DNA from: Clostridia bacterium
GTDB lineage: Bacteria > Bacillota > Clostridia > Oscillospirales > Acutalibacteraceae
DNA length: 49,516 nucleotides
Direction of reading: 5' to 3'
Assembly (NCBI GenBank): GCA_017516315.1
Contig: JAFXDE010000049.1
Coordinates: 1-49,516 of the forward strand
Under the pieces are notes generated by a model, which saw only the letters and a program-made list of their open reading frames with translations, did not search any database and was not told where the DNA came from. Made by a program: the position numbers and the translations under genes. Positions 35,801 through 42,932 of this stretch are shown in pieces (positions within the stretch are counted from its first letter, which is position 1; each line of letters opens with the position of its first letter).

Positions 35801-36593
35801 TGAAGACTGCGGATATTATGAGACTCAGACCGTTAAGGCTGACGAAAATCTTCATCAGTGGGCAGTAGATGCAGACGGTAAGGAATTATGGACTATCGTT
35901 TCCGGTGACTGCGGTACAGGCGTTACTCTCGAAAACGAATGTACTGTAGAGGGCTGTAATGAAGTCCGTACAAAGACCGAAGAAGCAGGCCATAGCTGGG
36001 TAGTTATCAATTATATCGCTCCCACATGCGAAAAGAACGGCTACAGAGAGCTCCGCTGTGAGGTTTGTCATCAGACAGAAGACCGTTACTACAGTGAAGC
36101 TAAGCACGAAGAGTTAGGTGATGAATACGAGGATGCAGATCTCGAAAAGACCGGTGAGCATACCTTGGTATTTATCAGCGAAACACCTGCAACCTGTGCA
36201 AAGAATGCTTACATCACCGAAAAGTGCATTACCTGTAACGGATATTTCATTACCGAAACAGAAGGCACGATCCTTGAGCATAATCTTGTCGCCTATAAGG
36301 GCGTAGCAGCTACCTGCGAGGAAGCAGGCTACACTGATTATCAGAAGTGCTCAGACTGCGGTACAGTAGTAGGCAAGACAGAAATTCCTGCTACAGGTCA
36401 CGGCGAGCTTGACGAAAACGGCAAGTGTGAGGATTGCGGCAGAGTAGTTTACGACAGCGAAAACGGCAAATCCTGCGGCTGTATCTGCCATAAGGAAAGC
36501 GGCTTGATGAAGCTTCTCTATAAGATTCTTAACTTCTTCTGGAAGCTCTTCAAAATAAGCAAGACCTGCAGCTGCGGTAATGTTCACTGGTAA
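29823..36593 (+). CDS. Giant exported cysteine-rich repeat protein
   Basis: A 2256-residue exported protein. Residues 1-39 are a signal peptide (basic start, then SVFLSVMMLLTAWVFVA). Residues 40-330 are unassigned. Around 350-490 is a beta-rich carbohydrate-binding-like module (YSVSVTSGGSYTLSFDT). From about 510 to 740 come InlB B-repeat-like units (NGYTFNGWYLDG). From about 746 to 2190 run dozens of Cys repeats of the form ATCT..G...Y.C..C, often ending in ATGH. I count more than 100 cysteines, rare in exported Gram-positive proteins. Residues 2216-2256 form a tail with CGCICHKES, a hydrophobic/aromatic stretch and CSCGNVHW. Metal binding or disulfides are possible. Confidence 0.92.
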   Translation: MKKKHLLNMKKTLSVFLSVMMLLTAWVFVAPEHSNVSAADIVSATESYNKSLLNSINTAIDTTMTTTYGKFKSDGMNGDDEAPYNTDAYRSKHYKNIFYSPTVDINGYAVYWGSDVISGIDSVRLYYPDTVMLYDGDTKPQMGAVVCLDAASGGRVRAVSLYIDSNDNGLVITDHWKGHTTANLAHLINIENGSYKFANTYAEHGTYKINTESNGQWYFYASDLRFDGTLNATEWVRTITPTWGFYGGKRNTANRYTKVATKTIYVMNIKGYRDLVSTIATDKAKYIDNAARYTSESIKAYVNAANAILNLNPKNVSQNMSAVSTWGTSMSTAYTNYINAKNSLKNREFDVTFENMFSVSDWKNSASAEVSNTNADLTVNDDTGFIRIWKGVANDVYSSCSNGDHDANKYSVSVTSGGSYTLSFDTETSQSGGEVRSQAALYWFDINGYSVGSPTVLDFSGDSERHTAEITVPSNARQVEFRFGNRCTTSGSTVYFKNIAFYPTERGTEYGIEEWTTRPVTKAYTYNAALGSILPVPARNGYTFNGWYLDGNVTADGKPQDGEWVTDGNGTVVSETQSFKIAAHYNLYADWSASDYTAAFEGNGGTASSTSLGYTIIGTVKLPPATKSGYEFDCWKVTAASGNWKVGDTYSAGETLTGMYGDVTLTAQWTKTWTVTFLKADGTTFVTRTVRDGEAAEAPAQNPTKASDDNGKYTFTGWDVDFTNVTSDLTVTPQFDVDSHGNFTYSLVSPATCTKNAIVTKRCGDCNYSYGNVEYDGTEREDWLAKDHDFQNGSIIKDSYIGDASNQTDTDTHVRKCKNCTETITETHENSWYILKTEGATCTTPGTVYWECPCGAQKTTQGDTAPNVHNFDGTVITPMGDGTHDVHCTYDNSHTTNVKCTDANNDCICDVAACGQELVHVYDQQKAEKAYEKTPATCTDDAVYYYACKCGKKSDSETWTDEGSATGHTWLNEGTDLATLAECEKDATYYQTCEKCGISARYDTTNTGSTWTDEGSATGHDYTGTDIRDNENGTHSYYCVNGCGTYGYNKVKDAGKDCTYGEWSKTEETTHTKTCSECYYKVTEEHKWSAWTSTDLYKEANGEQTRTCSVCKKVETKACDYEVTHKDATCTAPEITTYKCKDCGHGYTVTGKAATGHDYTDTADVKSYNGQHSYGCTKCDTYGFNSMENAREACSYGYEKTADGQHKATCEVCKYNFTENCVAAEGKEATCSALAVCGKCEEEFGGYAAHSFTAEGGAVALGNGKHAYRCENCKDETKYGIGANVGAYQDCSGGEATCSAPAECEVCGQAYGSVNANAHVWGDWANVEGTETHKRVCTLNGTHTQTQDCLCTSPTATSPDCNTPSYTYNTCDDCGHEWQTANDDALGHDWSSAWVSDGKGNHTKTCARGCSYADNTLTEACADAEPVVHEATCTEDGYTAYICDGCSYEWEGNTVSATGHSYANKNQSEAEEYKRSDKSCTTDLTYWYVCDNCDASAEADAESGKFELTDLYWMPAGGEQTGHSFDEKCDKYPASPATCTEKATYYYSCSNEGCNEKGTETYESGEALGHKWVHPADEELANYNVIKADCVTDATYYYVCERCDISSQGVKADGETWTDVGSKLGHDFDHDDDGELKDEGDTGYTAYKAADCFEEGSLEHWTCERCAKKFSDKDDNGSELTDTVLVKRNHALVTVYGKSATCEEPGYTKHKMCSHNGCNYRDADYQVIPATGHEFLAEKGYYADAENGCHAYKCANCDVYGVGDVKYEVADGVVKGAVECTFSGEYVNFDDENGVHCHKQLCACGNEESTVCTAAETEKVDVTCTEDGYYKYTCACGFEWTETSEDEADQAKGHSLKVDSNGNGTHTEYCENCDYATVTEKCSTEEPAAACGKKEICDICLAEYGDPVAHSFTVYVHDENSEKCQIDGTKTAKCDNCDATDTVTDEGTALDHKMTDWTYDLSDWAEMPEDFDEDSILEPTCHTAGKQIKYCTNEDCGYYETQTVKADENLHQWAVDADGKELWTIVSGDCGTGVTLENECTVEGCNEVRTKTEEAGHSWVVINYIAPTCEKNGYRELRCEVCHQTEDRYYSEAKHEELGDEYEDADLEKTGEHTLVFISETPATCAKNAYITEKCITCNGYFITETEGTILEHNLVAYKGVAATCEEAGYTDYQKCSDCGTVVGKTEIPATGHGELDENGKCEDCGRVVYDSENGKSCGCICHKESGLMKLLYKILNFFWKLFKISKTCSCGNVHW

Positions 36594-36631
36594 TAATTCG
36601 GTTGTTACCGTAAAGCTTAAATAATAAAGAA

Positions 36632-36658
36632 AGGCTATCGCGTTTGCGGTAGCCTTTT
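36632..36658 (+). terminator. Terminator of the cysteine-rich giant gene
   Basis: AGGCTATCGC (36632-36641), loop GTTT, GCGGTAGCCT (36646-36655), then TTT. It could also serve the converging minus-strand M14-like gene. Confidence 0.8.
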
Positions 36659-36674
36659 CTGCGTGCAAAAAATA

Positions 36675-37538
36675 TTAAAGTAAAGCGAAAACCGTAAGAG
36701 CCTCCTCCAGAGAGCTGTAGGTCTCGTAAAGCTTTTCGTAATTCCCGCCCGTACCCATCGAAAAGGCAGGCCGGCGGAATTCCTTTATGAACCAGTCGGA
36801 GACACCCGAATGGTCGGTATTTATTCCGCAGCTCACGGGGAGGGAAGCTGAGCAGGATAAAATTTTAGCCATCATGGAGCTGCTTACAGGCTCTCCCTCG
36901 GTGCTTCGGTAGAAAATTTCTCTTTCTCCGCCGTAAAGCTCGAGGCATTGGCGGAACTGTCCGAGTCTGCAAAGACGGGTGAAGCTTTTGGTTTCTGCCT
37001 CGCTTTCGGGATAATCTCCGCAGAAAAGAGACGGTCCCGGTGAGGTACAGCCTTCTCTCTTGTCGGGGAGAAAATTGAGGTTTATATCGACACCTGCGGC
37101 ATTTGAAATCCATTCGGCAGCCTCTTTATTATTATAAAAGGAGGAAACAAAGCTACTCATTCTCCCGGCTTTCCCGGCTCCGTAAAGGAAGATTTCCCTT
37201 CCGTCCAGATTCAGAGAGGGAATAACGGTAACACCCGAAAGCGAAAGAGCCTTACGGATGTTTACCGAGGCAAGAGAACGGTTATTTTTAACTGCATAAG
37301 AAAGCCTTTCGATGAAAAGCAAAAGAATCAGCCCCGAAAGTCCGTCATTGCCGCGGACAGAGCCGACATAAACCCCACAATTTTTAGTATTACCGACGGA
37401 AAGAGCGAAAATACTGCGTCCGACAGCAGTTCTTCCGATAATACGGACATTTAAAAACGGATATTCTTTAATTAGGTCTTCTATTATCCGTTTATTTGTG
37501 TTATAATCAAGGTCACAGGGTGTGACAGTATATTTCAT
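36675..37538 (-). CDS. M14-family peptidase homologue, catalytic residues lost
   Basis: A 287-residue protein with the carboxypeptidase A/DL-endopeptidase (M14) fold order: GRTAVGRSIFALSVGN, VYVGSVRGNDG, VTVIPSLNLDGRE, GVDINLNF, CLELYGGE, AFSMGTGG. Against the family pattern, the zinc ligands H and E of HxxE are Arg and Asp (RGND), the substrate-binding Arg of N-R is Leu (INLNF), the third ligand His is Tyr (LELYGG), and the catalytic Glu is Gly (SMGTGG). It should not bind catalytic zinc. There is no signal peptide or frameshift, so it looks like a maintained pseudoenzyme, perhaps a peptide or murein-fragment binder. It is divergent from the Nudix gene. Confidence 0.82.
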   Translation of the reverse strand: MKYTVTPCDLDYNTNKRIIEDLIKEYPFLNVRIIGRTAVGRSIFALSVGNTKNCGVYVGSVRGNDGLSGLILLLFIERLSYAVKNNRSLASVNIRKALSLSGVTVIPSLNLDGREIFLYGAGKAGRMSSFVSSFYNNKEAAEWISNAAGVDINLNFLPDKREGCTSPGPSLFCGDYPESEAETKSFTRLCRLGQFRQCLELYGGEREIFYRSTEGEPVSSSMMAKILSCSASLPVSCGINTDHSGVSDWFIKEFRRPAFSMGTGGNYEKLYETYSSLEEALTVFALL

Positions 37539-37601
37539 AGTATCACCCTTTGAAATATATGATGCCTGAATGAAAATTATACCGTAAAGGGGTTATGAGA
37601 T

Positions 37602-38147
37602 ATGGATTTCGAAGAAAAAACCTTAAACAGCGAGGTTATTTACGAGGGAAGGATTATTACCGTTCATGTAGACGATGTGGAGCTTCCCGACGGAACCAAG
37701 GCAAAAAGAGAGGTAGTAGAGCATAGCGGCGGAGTCTGTGTCGCGGCACTTACGGATAATGACGAGCTTCTTTTCGTCCGTCAGTTCCGCTATCCTTATA
37801 AAAGAGAGCTTCTGGAGCTTCCTGCAGGTAAGCTGGAAAAGGGAGAGAATCCTCTCGAGGCAGGCATAAGAGAGCTGGAAGAGGAATGCGGTGTTATCGC
37901 GGAAAAGGTATTCTCTCTCGGAACGGTTTATCCTACGGTAGCCTACTGCAGTGAGATAATTCATCTTTACGGTGCTACGGGTCTGAGAAAAACGGAGCAG
38001 CATCTCGATATGGGCGAATTCCTTTCCGTGGAAAGAAAGCCCCTCGATGAGGCAGTAAGAATGGTAATGAACGGTGAGATTTCCGACTCGAAGACCGTCG
38101 CTCTTGTTCTTAAAATCGCGAAGCTTAAGGAGACGGGGGAAATATGA
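37602..38147 (+). CDS. Nudix hydrolase, ADP-ribose pyrophosphatase type
   Basis: A 181-residue Nudix enzyme. The Nudix box is GKLEKGENPLEAGIRELEEE plus CGV near residues 77-99, with all box residues intact. The upstream strands FVRQFRYPYKRELLELPAG are typical of the ADP-ribose pyrophosphatase (NudF-like) group. It likely hydrolyses ADP-ribose or related sugar nucleotides. Its stop overlaps the maf start (ATGATGA), so the two are co-translated. AAAGGGG precedes the ATG. Confidence 0.93.
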   Translation: MDFEEKTLNSEVIYEGRIITVHVDDVELPDGTKAKREVVEHSGGVCVAALTDNDELLFVRQFRYPYKRELLELPAGKLEKGENPLEAGIRELEEECGVIAEKVFSLGTVYPTVAYCSEIIHLYGATGLRKTEQHLDMGEFLSVERKPLDEAVRMVMNGEISDSKTVALVLKIAKLKETGEI

Positions 38148-38725
38148 TGAAAAGCTTTATTCTTGCTTCTAATTCACCCCGAAGAAAAGAGCTTCTTCAT
38201 AACTGCGGCTACAGCTTCGAGGTGAAGCCCTCCGACTGCGACGAAAATACGGACGGGAGCCTTACACCTCAGGAAACGGTAAAGGAGCTTGCGCGGAGAA
38301 AGGCTATGGCAGTGCTGGCCGAAAACGCTGATTCGGTGGTTTTAGGCTGTGACACGGTGGTAGCTCTGGAGGGTGAGATTTTAGGCAAGCCTCAGGACCG
38401 TGAGGATGCCTACCGTATGCTTACGGCTCTTTCCGGAAAAAAGCATATCGTGGTAAGCGGAGTCTGCGTCGCCGACAAAAACAGATGCGAATGCTTCGAA
38501 AACACTACTGAGGTAGAATTCAACAGCCTCTCCGAGGAGACGGTAAACAGCTATCTTGACACTCTGGAGTATACCGATAAGGCGGGAGGCTACGGGATTC
38601 AGGGCTTCGGCTCGGTGCTGGTAAAAGGGATAAGAGGAGACTACTTCTCCGTTATGGGTCTTCCCGTGAGTCAGTGTGCCGCCCTTTTATCCTCCTTCGG
38701 GATTTACGGAAAGGTCAGAATATAA
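38144..38725 (+). CDS. maf: Maf-family nucleoside triphosphate pyrophosphatase
   Basis: A 193-residue Maf protein. ASNSPRRKELL at 8-18 and the later VVLGCDTVV near 65 with AYRMLTALSGKKH are the family signatures. Maf enzymes hydrolyse dTTP, UTP or modified nucleotides and are linked to cell-division control. ATG at 38144 and 38147 are both possible; GGGGG lies just before. It overlaps the Nudix gene, making a small nucleotide-sanitising operon closed by a terminator. Confidence 0.94.
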   Translation: MMKSFILASNSPRRKELLHNCGYSFEVKPSDCDENTDGSLTPQETVKELARRKAMAVLAENADSVVLGCDTVVALEGEILGKPQDREDAYRMLTALSGKKHIVVSGVCVADKNRCECFENTTEVEFNSLSEETVNSYLDTLEYTDKAGGYGIQGFGSVLVKGIRGDYFSVMGLPVSQCAALLSSFGIYGKVRI

Positions 38726-38732
38726 AAAAAGA

Positions 38733-38762
38733 GGCTGCTGCACATTTGTGCAACAGCCTTTT
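38733..38762 (+). terminator. Terminator of the Nudix-maf operon
   Basis: GGCTG-C-TGCACA (38733-38743), loop, TGTGCA-A-CAGCC (to 38757), TTTT. There is one mismatch in the stem. Confidence 0.8.
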
Positions 38763-38774
38763 AGCTTTAAATTA

Positions 38775-38888
38775 TTACTGAGCTGCTTCTTCGTCTTCAG
38801 TTAATTTAGCGAAGAGAGTCTTTACGAATTCGATGAGAGCCTCGATAAAAGCTTTGATGTCTTCTTTGTAGGTTTCAAAAAATTCCAT
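38775..38888 (-). CDS. 37-residue amphipathic helical peptide
   Basis: A short gene with ATG at 38888 and TAA at 38775-38777, encoding 37 residues. CAGGAGGAAATAACT is an excellent ribosome site, and TTGACT-17-TATAAT stands about 35 bp upstream. The peptide (starting MEFFETYKEDIKAFIEALIE, ending in an acidic tail EDEEAAQ) can form one amphipathic helix with Phe/Ile/Leu on one face and Lys/Glu on the other. There is no signal sequence. It might be a membrane-active or regulatory peptide. It converges with maf and is divergent from the 933-residue surface-protein gene. The function is unknown. Confidence 0.82.
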   Translation of the reverse strand: MEFFETYKEDIKAFIEALIEFVKTLFAKLTEDEEAAQ

Positions 38889-38922
38889 AGTTATTTCCTC
38901 CTGAAAATTATTTTGTACTGTA

Positions 38923-38951
38923 ATTATAGTATAATTTTTCCTATTAGTCAA
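38923..38951 (-). promoter_or_regulatory. Promoter of the 37-residue peptide gene
   Basis: On the minus strand TTGACT (38951-38946), 17 bp, TATAAT (38928-38923). Confidence 0.9.
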
Positions 38952-39093
38952 GAAGAAATTAAAAAATTGTTCATTTTTGGTTAATATGTTGTTTTATAAG
39001 CAAAGGGAAGAAAAAGTTAAATAAAAAAATCAATATGTAATTGTATAGTTTTAATAAAATTTAATTTATAATGCAATTAAGAGCTCTGCTTTC

Positions 39094-39123
39094 TTGACTT
39101 GAAGGGTAAAAATATAGTATTAT
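39094..39123 (+). promoter_or_regulatory. Promoter of the 933-residue exported protein gene
   Basis: TTGACT (39094-39099), 18 bp, TATTAT (39118-39123), about 45 bp before AGGAGGT. Confidence 0.8.
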
Positions 39124-39176
39124 TAAAATGATGAAATTTGTTTTTATCTAATAATTACTTTCAGGAGGTAACAACT

Positions 39177-41978
39177 ATGAAAACAGTTTTTAACCGTGCG
39201 TTAAGTCTTGTGATGTGTCTCGTTCTCATCTGCTCGACTATGTCAGTTATGGCTTTCGGCGCAAATGCACAGGAAGACACAGCTTACAAAACTTACGCAC
39301 AGAATTCTACAAAGGAAAATGTTCATTTTCTTCTCGATTTTCTCGATGAAACTCTCGCAGACCTTAACGGCGACGATAACTCTCTTCGTATCGAGGTAGA
39401 GCTTATCAAGGATATGAACTCGATAGTTCTCGGAATAGTAAAGGGTGTACTTAACATTTTCGTCAAGGACGATGCTATCAAGGTCGTAGATAACAAGGAT
39501 CTTATCCTTTTACTTGACTTATCTTCCGTAGATGCTATCTGTAAGACACTCGACAATTACCGCGCTGTTGTTGAGCTTGCTTCAAACGATATCGTTAATG
39601 CGTTACTCGACCTCGGCGACCTTAAAACTGTAAACCTTAATGTTTTCGACGAGGGTATGTCCAGAGCCAAGTCGGGCGACTATAAGGTTTTTGCGGAGAT
39701 TCTCGAGCTGGCAAATGCAAATAACGGCCTTATCGAAAAGCTTCTCAACGGTACTCTTAATCTGGGTGTTATCGGCAGTGCCGTAACGATTGACCTGGAT
39801 GTAAGCAAGATGTTAAGAGAAGGCACCGTAGACGCTCTCTTTAAGGATTCTCCCGATTATAACGCAATCAGAAACAGAGCTCTTACAGATTTCGATGCTT
39901 TTGTTTACACTGACATCGTAGGTCTCATTTCAAATGAGGGCGGTATCCTCGAGAATATCGAAATTACCGCAGATACTACCGTTGATCATCTTATTACCGA
40001 TGCCTTCAACATTCTCGTAAACAAATACCTTATCGACCTCGTAAAGGGTCAGTCCTTCAGCTTCGCTACCCTCGGTGACGAATATAAGAAGCTCGACGAA
40101 ATCGTTCAGCTTGACGGTGATTATTCCTTCGACGGAATCGAATTTACTAACGATAAAACCGTCCTCGCTCAGATCAATAATATTTTAGGCAAAGTATTTG
40201 CTCAGATTGTTCCTTCCTTCACAGGCTGGACACAGGGCGACTATAAAAACATCGGCGACAATGTTAGAAAGCTCGTTAAATACATTGCTGAAGAATCAGG
40301 TCTCGGCATTGATACTGATGTAAGCGACGAAGCTCTTATGCTTGAAATTCTTAAGATTGTCTTCCGTGCTGCAGATACAAACGGCGAAAAAGAAATCTAT
40401 GAATTAGTAAAGAACACCACCTCTCTTACCGAGATGGCAAACAAAATTCTCATCCATCTCAGCGGTAAGTCATATCCCGCAAATGCTACCTATGAGCATG
40501 TATTCGGCGATTATGTAATCGAACAGCTCAGCCCCGTAATTCCTCTTTATGACGAAAAGGGCAATGCTATTACTGCAGGCAGCGGCAAGACTATTTGGGA
40601 GGTAGCAAACAGCGCTCTCAATTTCTTCCTCGTAGACAAAAACATCAAGGTATATTTCGGTAAGAATTTCACCAAATCTCAGTCATTCTTTGATAAGCTT
40701 GATATTCTTCTCGACTTCACAGCCGATGACGGCACAGCAAACTTCAGCTCTGAAAGCTTCTTCAGAAACCTCTTTGACTGTCTGTTCAGAATGGACCTTC
40801 AGGGCTTCATAGAGGCTACAGCAGTTAAGGCTCTTAATTTCGCAGGCGATGTTTCCGTAGTTACTTTCCTTTACAATACAGTATGTAATGTGCTTAATAA
40901 CTGGTCAGTAATAGGCGGCATCGAAAAGCAGACCTCAGGTCATTTTGAGGCAGCTATGAAAAACGAAGGTCTTGCCAAAATAGTCAAGGCCGTAATCGCT
41001 ACCTTAAGCAGCCGTGTAGAGGGTATCGCTTCTCTTATCGGTGTTCTCTACGGTGCATTTACCGACGTATCCGAAAAGGTAGAATCAAAGGATGCTACCT
41101 GTACAGCAGCAGGCTTCACCACCACCAAGACCTGCCTCAAATGTAACAAGGTTTACCTTAAGGGCGCCACTGTATCCGCAAAGGGTCACAAGTATGACTC
41201 GGGCAAAATCACAAAGAATCCCACCTGTACTGCAAAGGGTGAAAAGACCTACACCTGTACAGTCTGCTCCTTTAAGAAAACTGAGCCCGTAAATGCAAAG
41301 GGTCATAAGGAAAGCGGCTACAAGACAACAGTAGCAGCTACATATAAGACAAAGGGTACACAGGTAAATAAGTGTACGGTATGCTCCGCTAAGCTCGGTG
41401 AAAGATCCGTCTCTATGCTTAAGCTCGCCAAGCCCTCGGGCCTTAAGGCATCAGCAGTAAGCACCACATCCATAAAGTTCTCCTGGAACAAGGTAACAGG
41501 CGCTGAGTCATACACTCTTTACTATAAGACAGGCTCAGGCAAATGGAAGTCTGTAAACGCAAAGAATAAGACCTCTTATACCGCTAAGAAGCTTAAGGTA
41601 GGTGCTACCTATAAGTTCAAGGTAGTAGCTGTCGCAGGCGGTAACAAGAGCGCCGAAAGCAGCCAGGTAAGTGCTACAACCAAGCCTGCAAGCGTAACAC
41701 TCAAGGCTCTCCGTTCAAAGAAAAAGAAGGAAGTAGTAGTAGAGTGGAAGAAGATTTCAGGCGTAACAGGCTATGAGGTAATGTATTCTACCTCTAAGAA
41801 GTTCGCTAAGAAGTCCACTAAGACTGTTACTATCAAAAAGGACAAGACAGTTAAGACTATCATCAAAAAGCTTAAGAGCAAGAAAAAGTACTATGTAAAG
41901 GTCCGTGCATATAAGACTGTAAACAAGGTAAAGGTTTACGGTGCATACAGCAAGGTAAAGAACATTAAGTGCAAATAA
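39177..41978 (+). CDS. Exported protein with cysteine repeats and Fn3-like domains
   Basis: A 933-residue exported protein. The ATG at 39177 with CAGGAGGTAACAACT is the true start; an upstream TTG adds 13 residues without support. Residues 1-30 are a signal peptide (ALSLVMCLVLICSTMSVMAF, then GANA). Residues 31-635 are an unassigned, largely helical, Asp/Leu-rich region. About 639-750 contain three Cys repeats of the ATCT..G...Y.C..C kind seen in the giant protein at 29823; the third lacks its first Cys (AATYKTKG). From about 751 to the end are two fibronectin type III-like domains (SIKFSWNKVTGAESY, VVEWKKISGVTGYEV), lysine-rich. No anchor motif is visible. Confidence 0.9.
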   Translation: MKTVFNRALSLVMCLVLICSTMSVMAFGANAQEDTAYKTYAQNSTKENVHFLLDFLDETLADLNGDDNSLRIEVELIKDMNSIVLGIVKGVLNIFVKDDAIKVVDNKDLILLLDLSSVDAICKTLDNYRAVVELASNDIVNALLDLGDLKTVNLNVFDEGMSRAKSGDYKVFAEILELANANNGLIEKLLNGTLNLGVIGSAVTIDLDVSKMLREGTVDALFKDSPDYNAIRNRALTDFDAFVYTDIVGLISNEGGILENIEITADTTVDHLITDAFNILVNKYLIDLVKGQSFSFATLGDEYKKLDEIVQLDGDYSFDGIEFTNDKTVLAQINNILGKVFAQIVPSFTGWTQGDYKNIGDNVRKLVKYIAEESGLGIDTDVSDEALMLEILKIVFRAADTNGEKEIYELVKNTTSLTEMANKILIHLSGKSYPANATYEHVFGDYVIEQLSPVIPLYDEKGNAITAGSGKTIWEVANSALNFFLVDKNIKVYFGKNFTKSQSFFDKLDILLDFTADDGTANFSSESFFRNLFDCLFRMDLQGFIEATAVKALNFAGDVSVVTFLYNTVCNVLNNWSVIGGIEKQTSGHFEAAMKNEGLAKIVKAVIATLSSRVEGIASLIGVLYGAFTDVSEKVESKDATCTAAGFTTTKTCLKCNKVYLKGATVSAKGHKYDSGKITKNPTCTAKGEKTYTCTVCSFKKTEPVNAKGHKESGYKTTVAATYKTKGTQVNKCTVCSAKLGERSVSMLKLAKPSGLKASAVSTTSIKFSWNKVTGAESYTLYYKTGSGKWKSVNAKNKTSYTAKKLKVGATYKFKVVAVAGGNKSAESSQVSATTKPASVTLKALRSKKKKEVVVEWKKISGVTGYEVMYSTSKKFAKKSTKTVTIKKDKTVKTIIKKLKSKKKYYVKVRAYKTVNKVKVYGAYSKVKNIKCK

Positions 41979-41985
41979 TAAAAAA

Positions 41986-42014
41986 ACGGCAGGGCGTTTA
42001 GCTCTGCCGTTTTT
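41986..42014 (+). terminator. Terminator of the 933-residue protein gene
   Basis: ACGGCAGGGC (41986-41995), loop GTTTA, GCTCTGCCGT (42001-42010), TTTT. Confidence 0.9.
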
Positions 42015-42028
42015 GCCTGTAAAAAATG

Positions 42029-42058
42029 CGGTGAGAGTTCAGTTTATGACTCTCACCG
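42029..42058 (-). terminator. Terminator of the S1/PIG-L unit
   Basis: CGGTGAGAGT (42029-42038), 10-nt loop, ACTCTCACCG (42049-42058). On the minus strand it is followed by CATTTTTTAC. Confidence 0.85.
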
Positions 42059-42071
42059 TTTTATTATTAAA

Positions 42072-42896
42072 TTATACCACGGGAAGATTAAAGCAGTGCA
42101 TCTGAAGATCGCTGAGAAGACGGAGAGGCTCTGCGGCTTTGAACTCTGTACCCTCGGCAAACATAGTCTGCTGAAGCATAATAGCCGCTAAAAGAGCAGG
42201 CTCAGCCTGTGAAACGTGGCATTTTATTGCTTTCATTTTAAGCTCTTCAAATTCCGTAATATCAACTAAAGTATTAGGTTCAGAGGTATAATAAAAGCCT
42301 ACACCTTTACATTTCCAGGCGTCGTCACGCTTCTTTCCGTCGACAAATTCGGGGTAGAAATCACACTGAGCATCCATAACGGCATATTTTACTGCGTTAC
42401 CTACCTTTATATGGTCGGAGTGACATTCGTTAGCCAGATTAGGGTCTGCCGTAAGAACGAAGTCCGGCTTTATTTCACGGATAACCTCTAAAACCTTCAG
42501 AGAAATCTCTCTTTCGGAAGCATCGTTTTTATCTGCGAAGCCTAAAAAGCCTGCATTCTTCATACCGAGCATCTGCTGGGCGGCTAAGGCTTCCTTCTGT
42601 CTTACTGTCTGTACCTCGTTTTCCTTACCGATGTATTCGGGTTCAGCATAACGGTCGTCGGTTACGGTAAGCTCATAAACCTCTACACCGAGAGAGCGAA
42701 GCCAGGCTATAGTACCGCCTGCGCCTATCTGATTATCGTCGGGATGAGGCTGAACGAAAAGAACCCGTTTTGCCTTTGAAAGGTCGGGAGGAGAGCAGAG
42801 CATATCCGCCGCAGCGGTAGCTGCAGTGAGCACACTTTTAGCTGTAGCAAATTTAATGGAACTGTTTCTTTTTCTGAATATTTCTTTAATCTTCAT
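42072..42896 (-). CDS. PIG-L (LmbE-like) family deacetylase
   Basis: A 274-residue enzyme of the PIG-L zinc deacetylase family, which removes acetyl groups from N-acetylglucosamine-type substrates. VQPHPDDNQIGAGG puts the zinc/catalytic motif HPDD at 51-54 (Asn follows where most have Glu), and the third ligand lies in CHSDH near residue 163. Residues 1-40 are basic with a mildly hydrophobic segment (ATAKSVLTAATAAADML), not a clear signal peptide. It follows the S1-domain gene by 36 bp with AGGAGG before the ATG. The physiological substrate cannot be named. Confidence 0.9.
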   Translation of the reverse strand: MKIKEIFRKRNSSIKFATAKSVLTAATAAADMLCSPPDLSKAKRVLFVQPHPDDNQIGAGGTIAWLRSLGVEVYELTVTDDRYAEPEYIGKENEVQTVRQKEALAAQQMLGMKNAGFLGFADKNDASEREISLKVLEVIREIKPDFVLTADPNLANECHSDHIKVGNAVKYAVMDAQCDFYPEFVDGKKRDDAWKCKGVGFYYTSEPNTLVDITEFEELKMKAIKCHVSQAEPALLAAIMLQQTMFAEGTEFKAAEPLRLLSDLQMHCFNLPVV

Positions 42897-42932
42897 ATTT
42901 TTACCTCCTTTGTTTTACATTTCTATTCTATA

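Noticed and set aside
31290-36107. Minus-strand frames opposite the cysteine-rich gene
   Set aside because: Antisense shadows with Cys/Val/Ser-rich low-complexity products; no expression signals.
36675-37538. Annotation as an active carboxypeptidase or DL-endopeptidase
   Set aside because: All zinc and catalytic positions are replaced, so activity is not supported.
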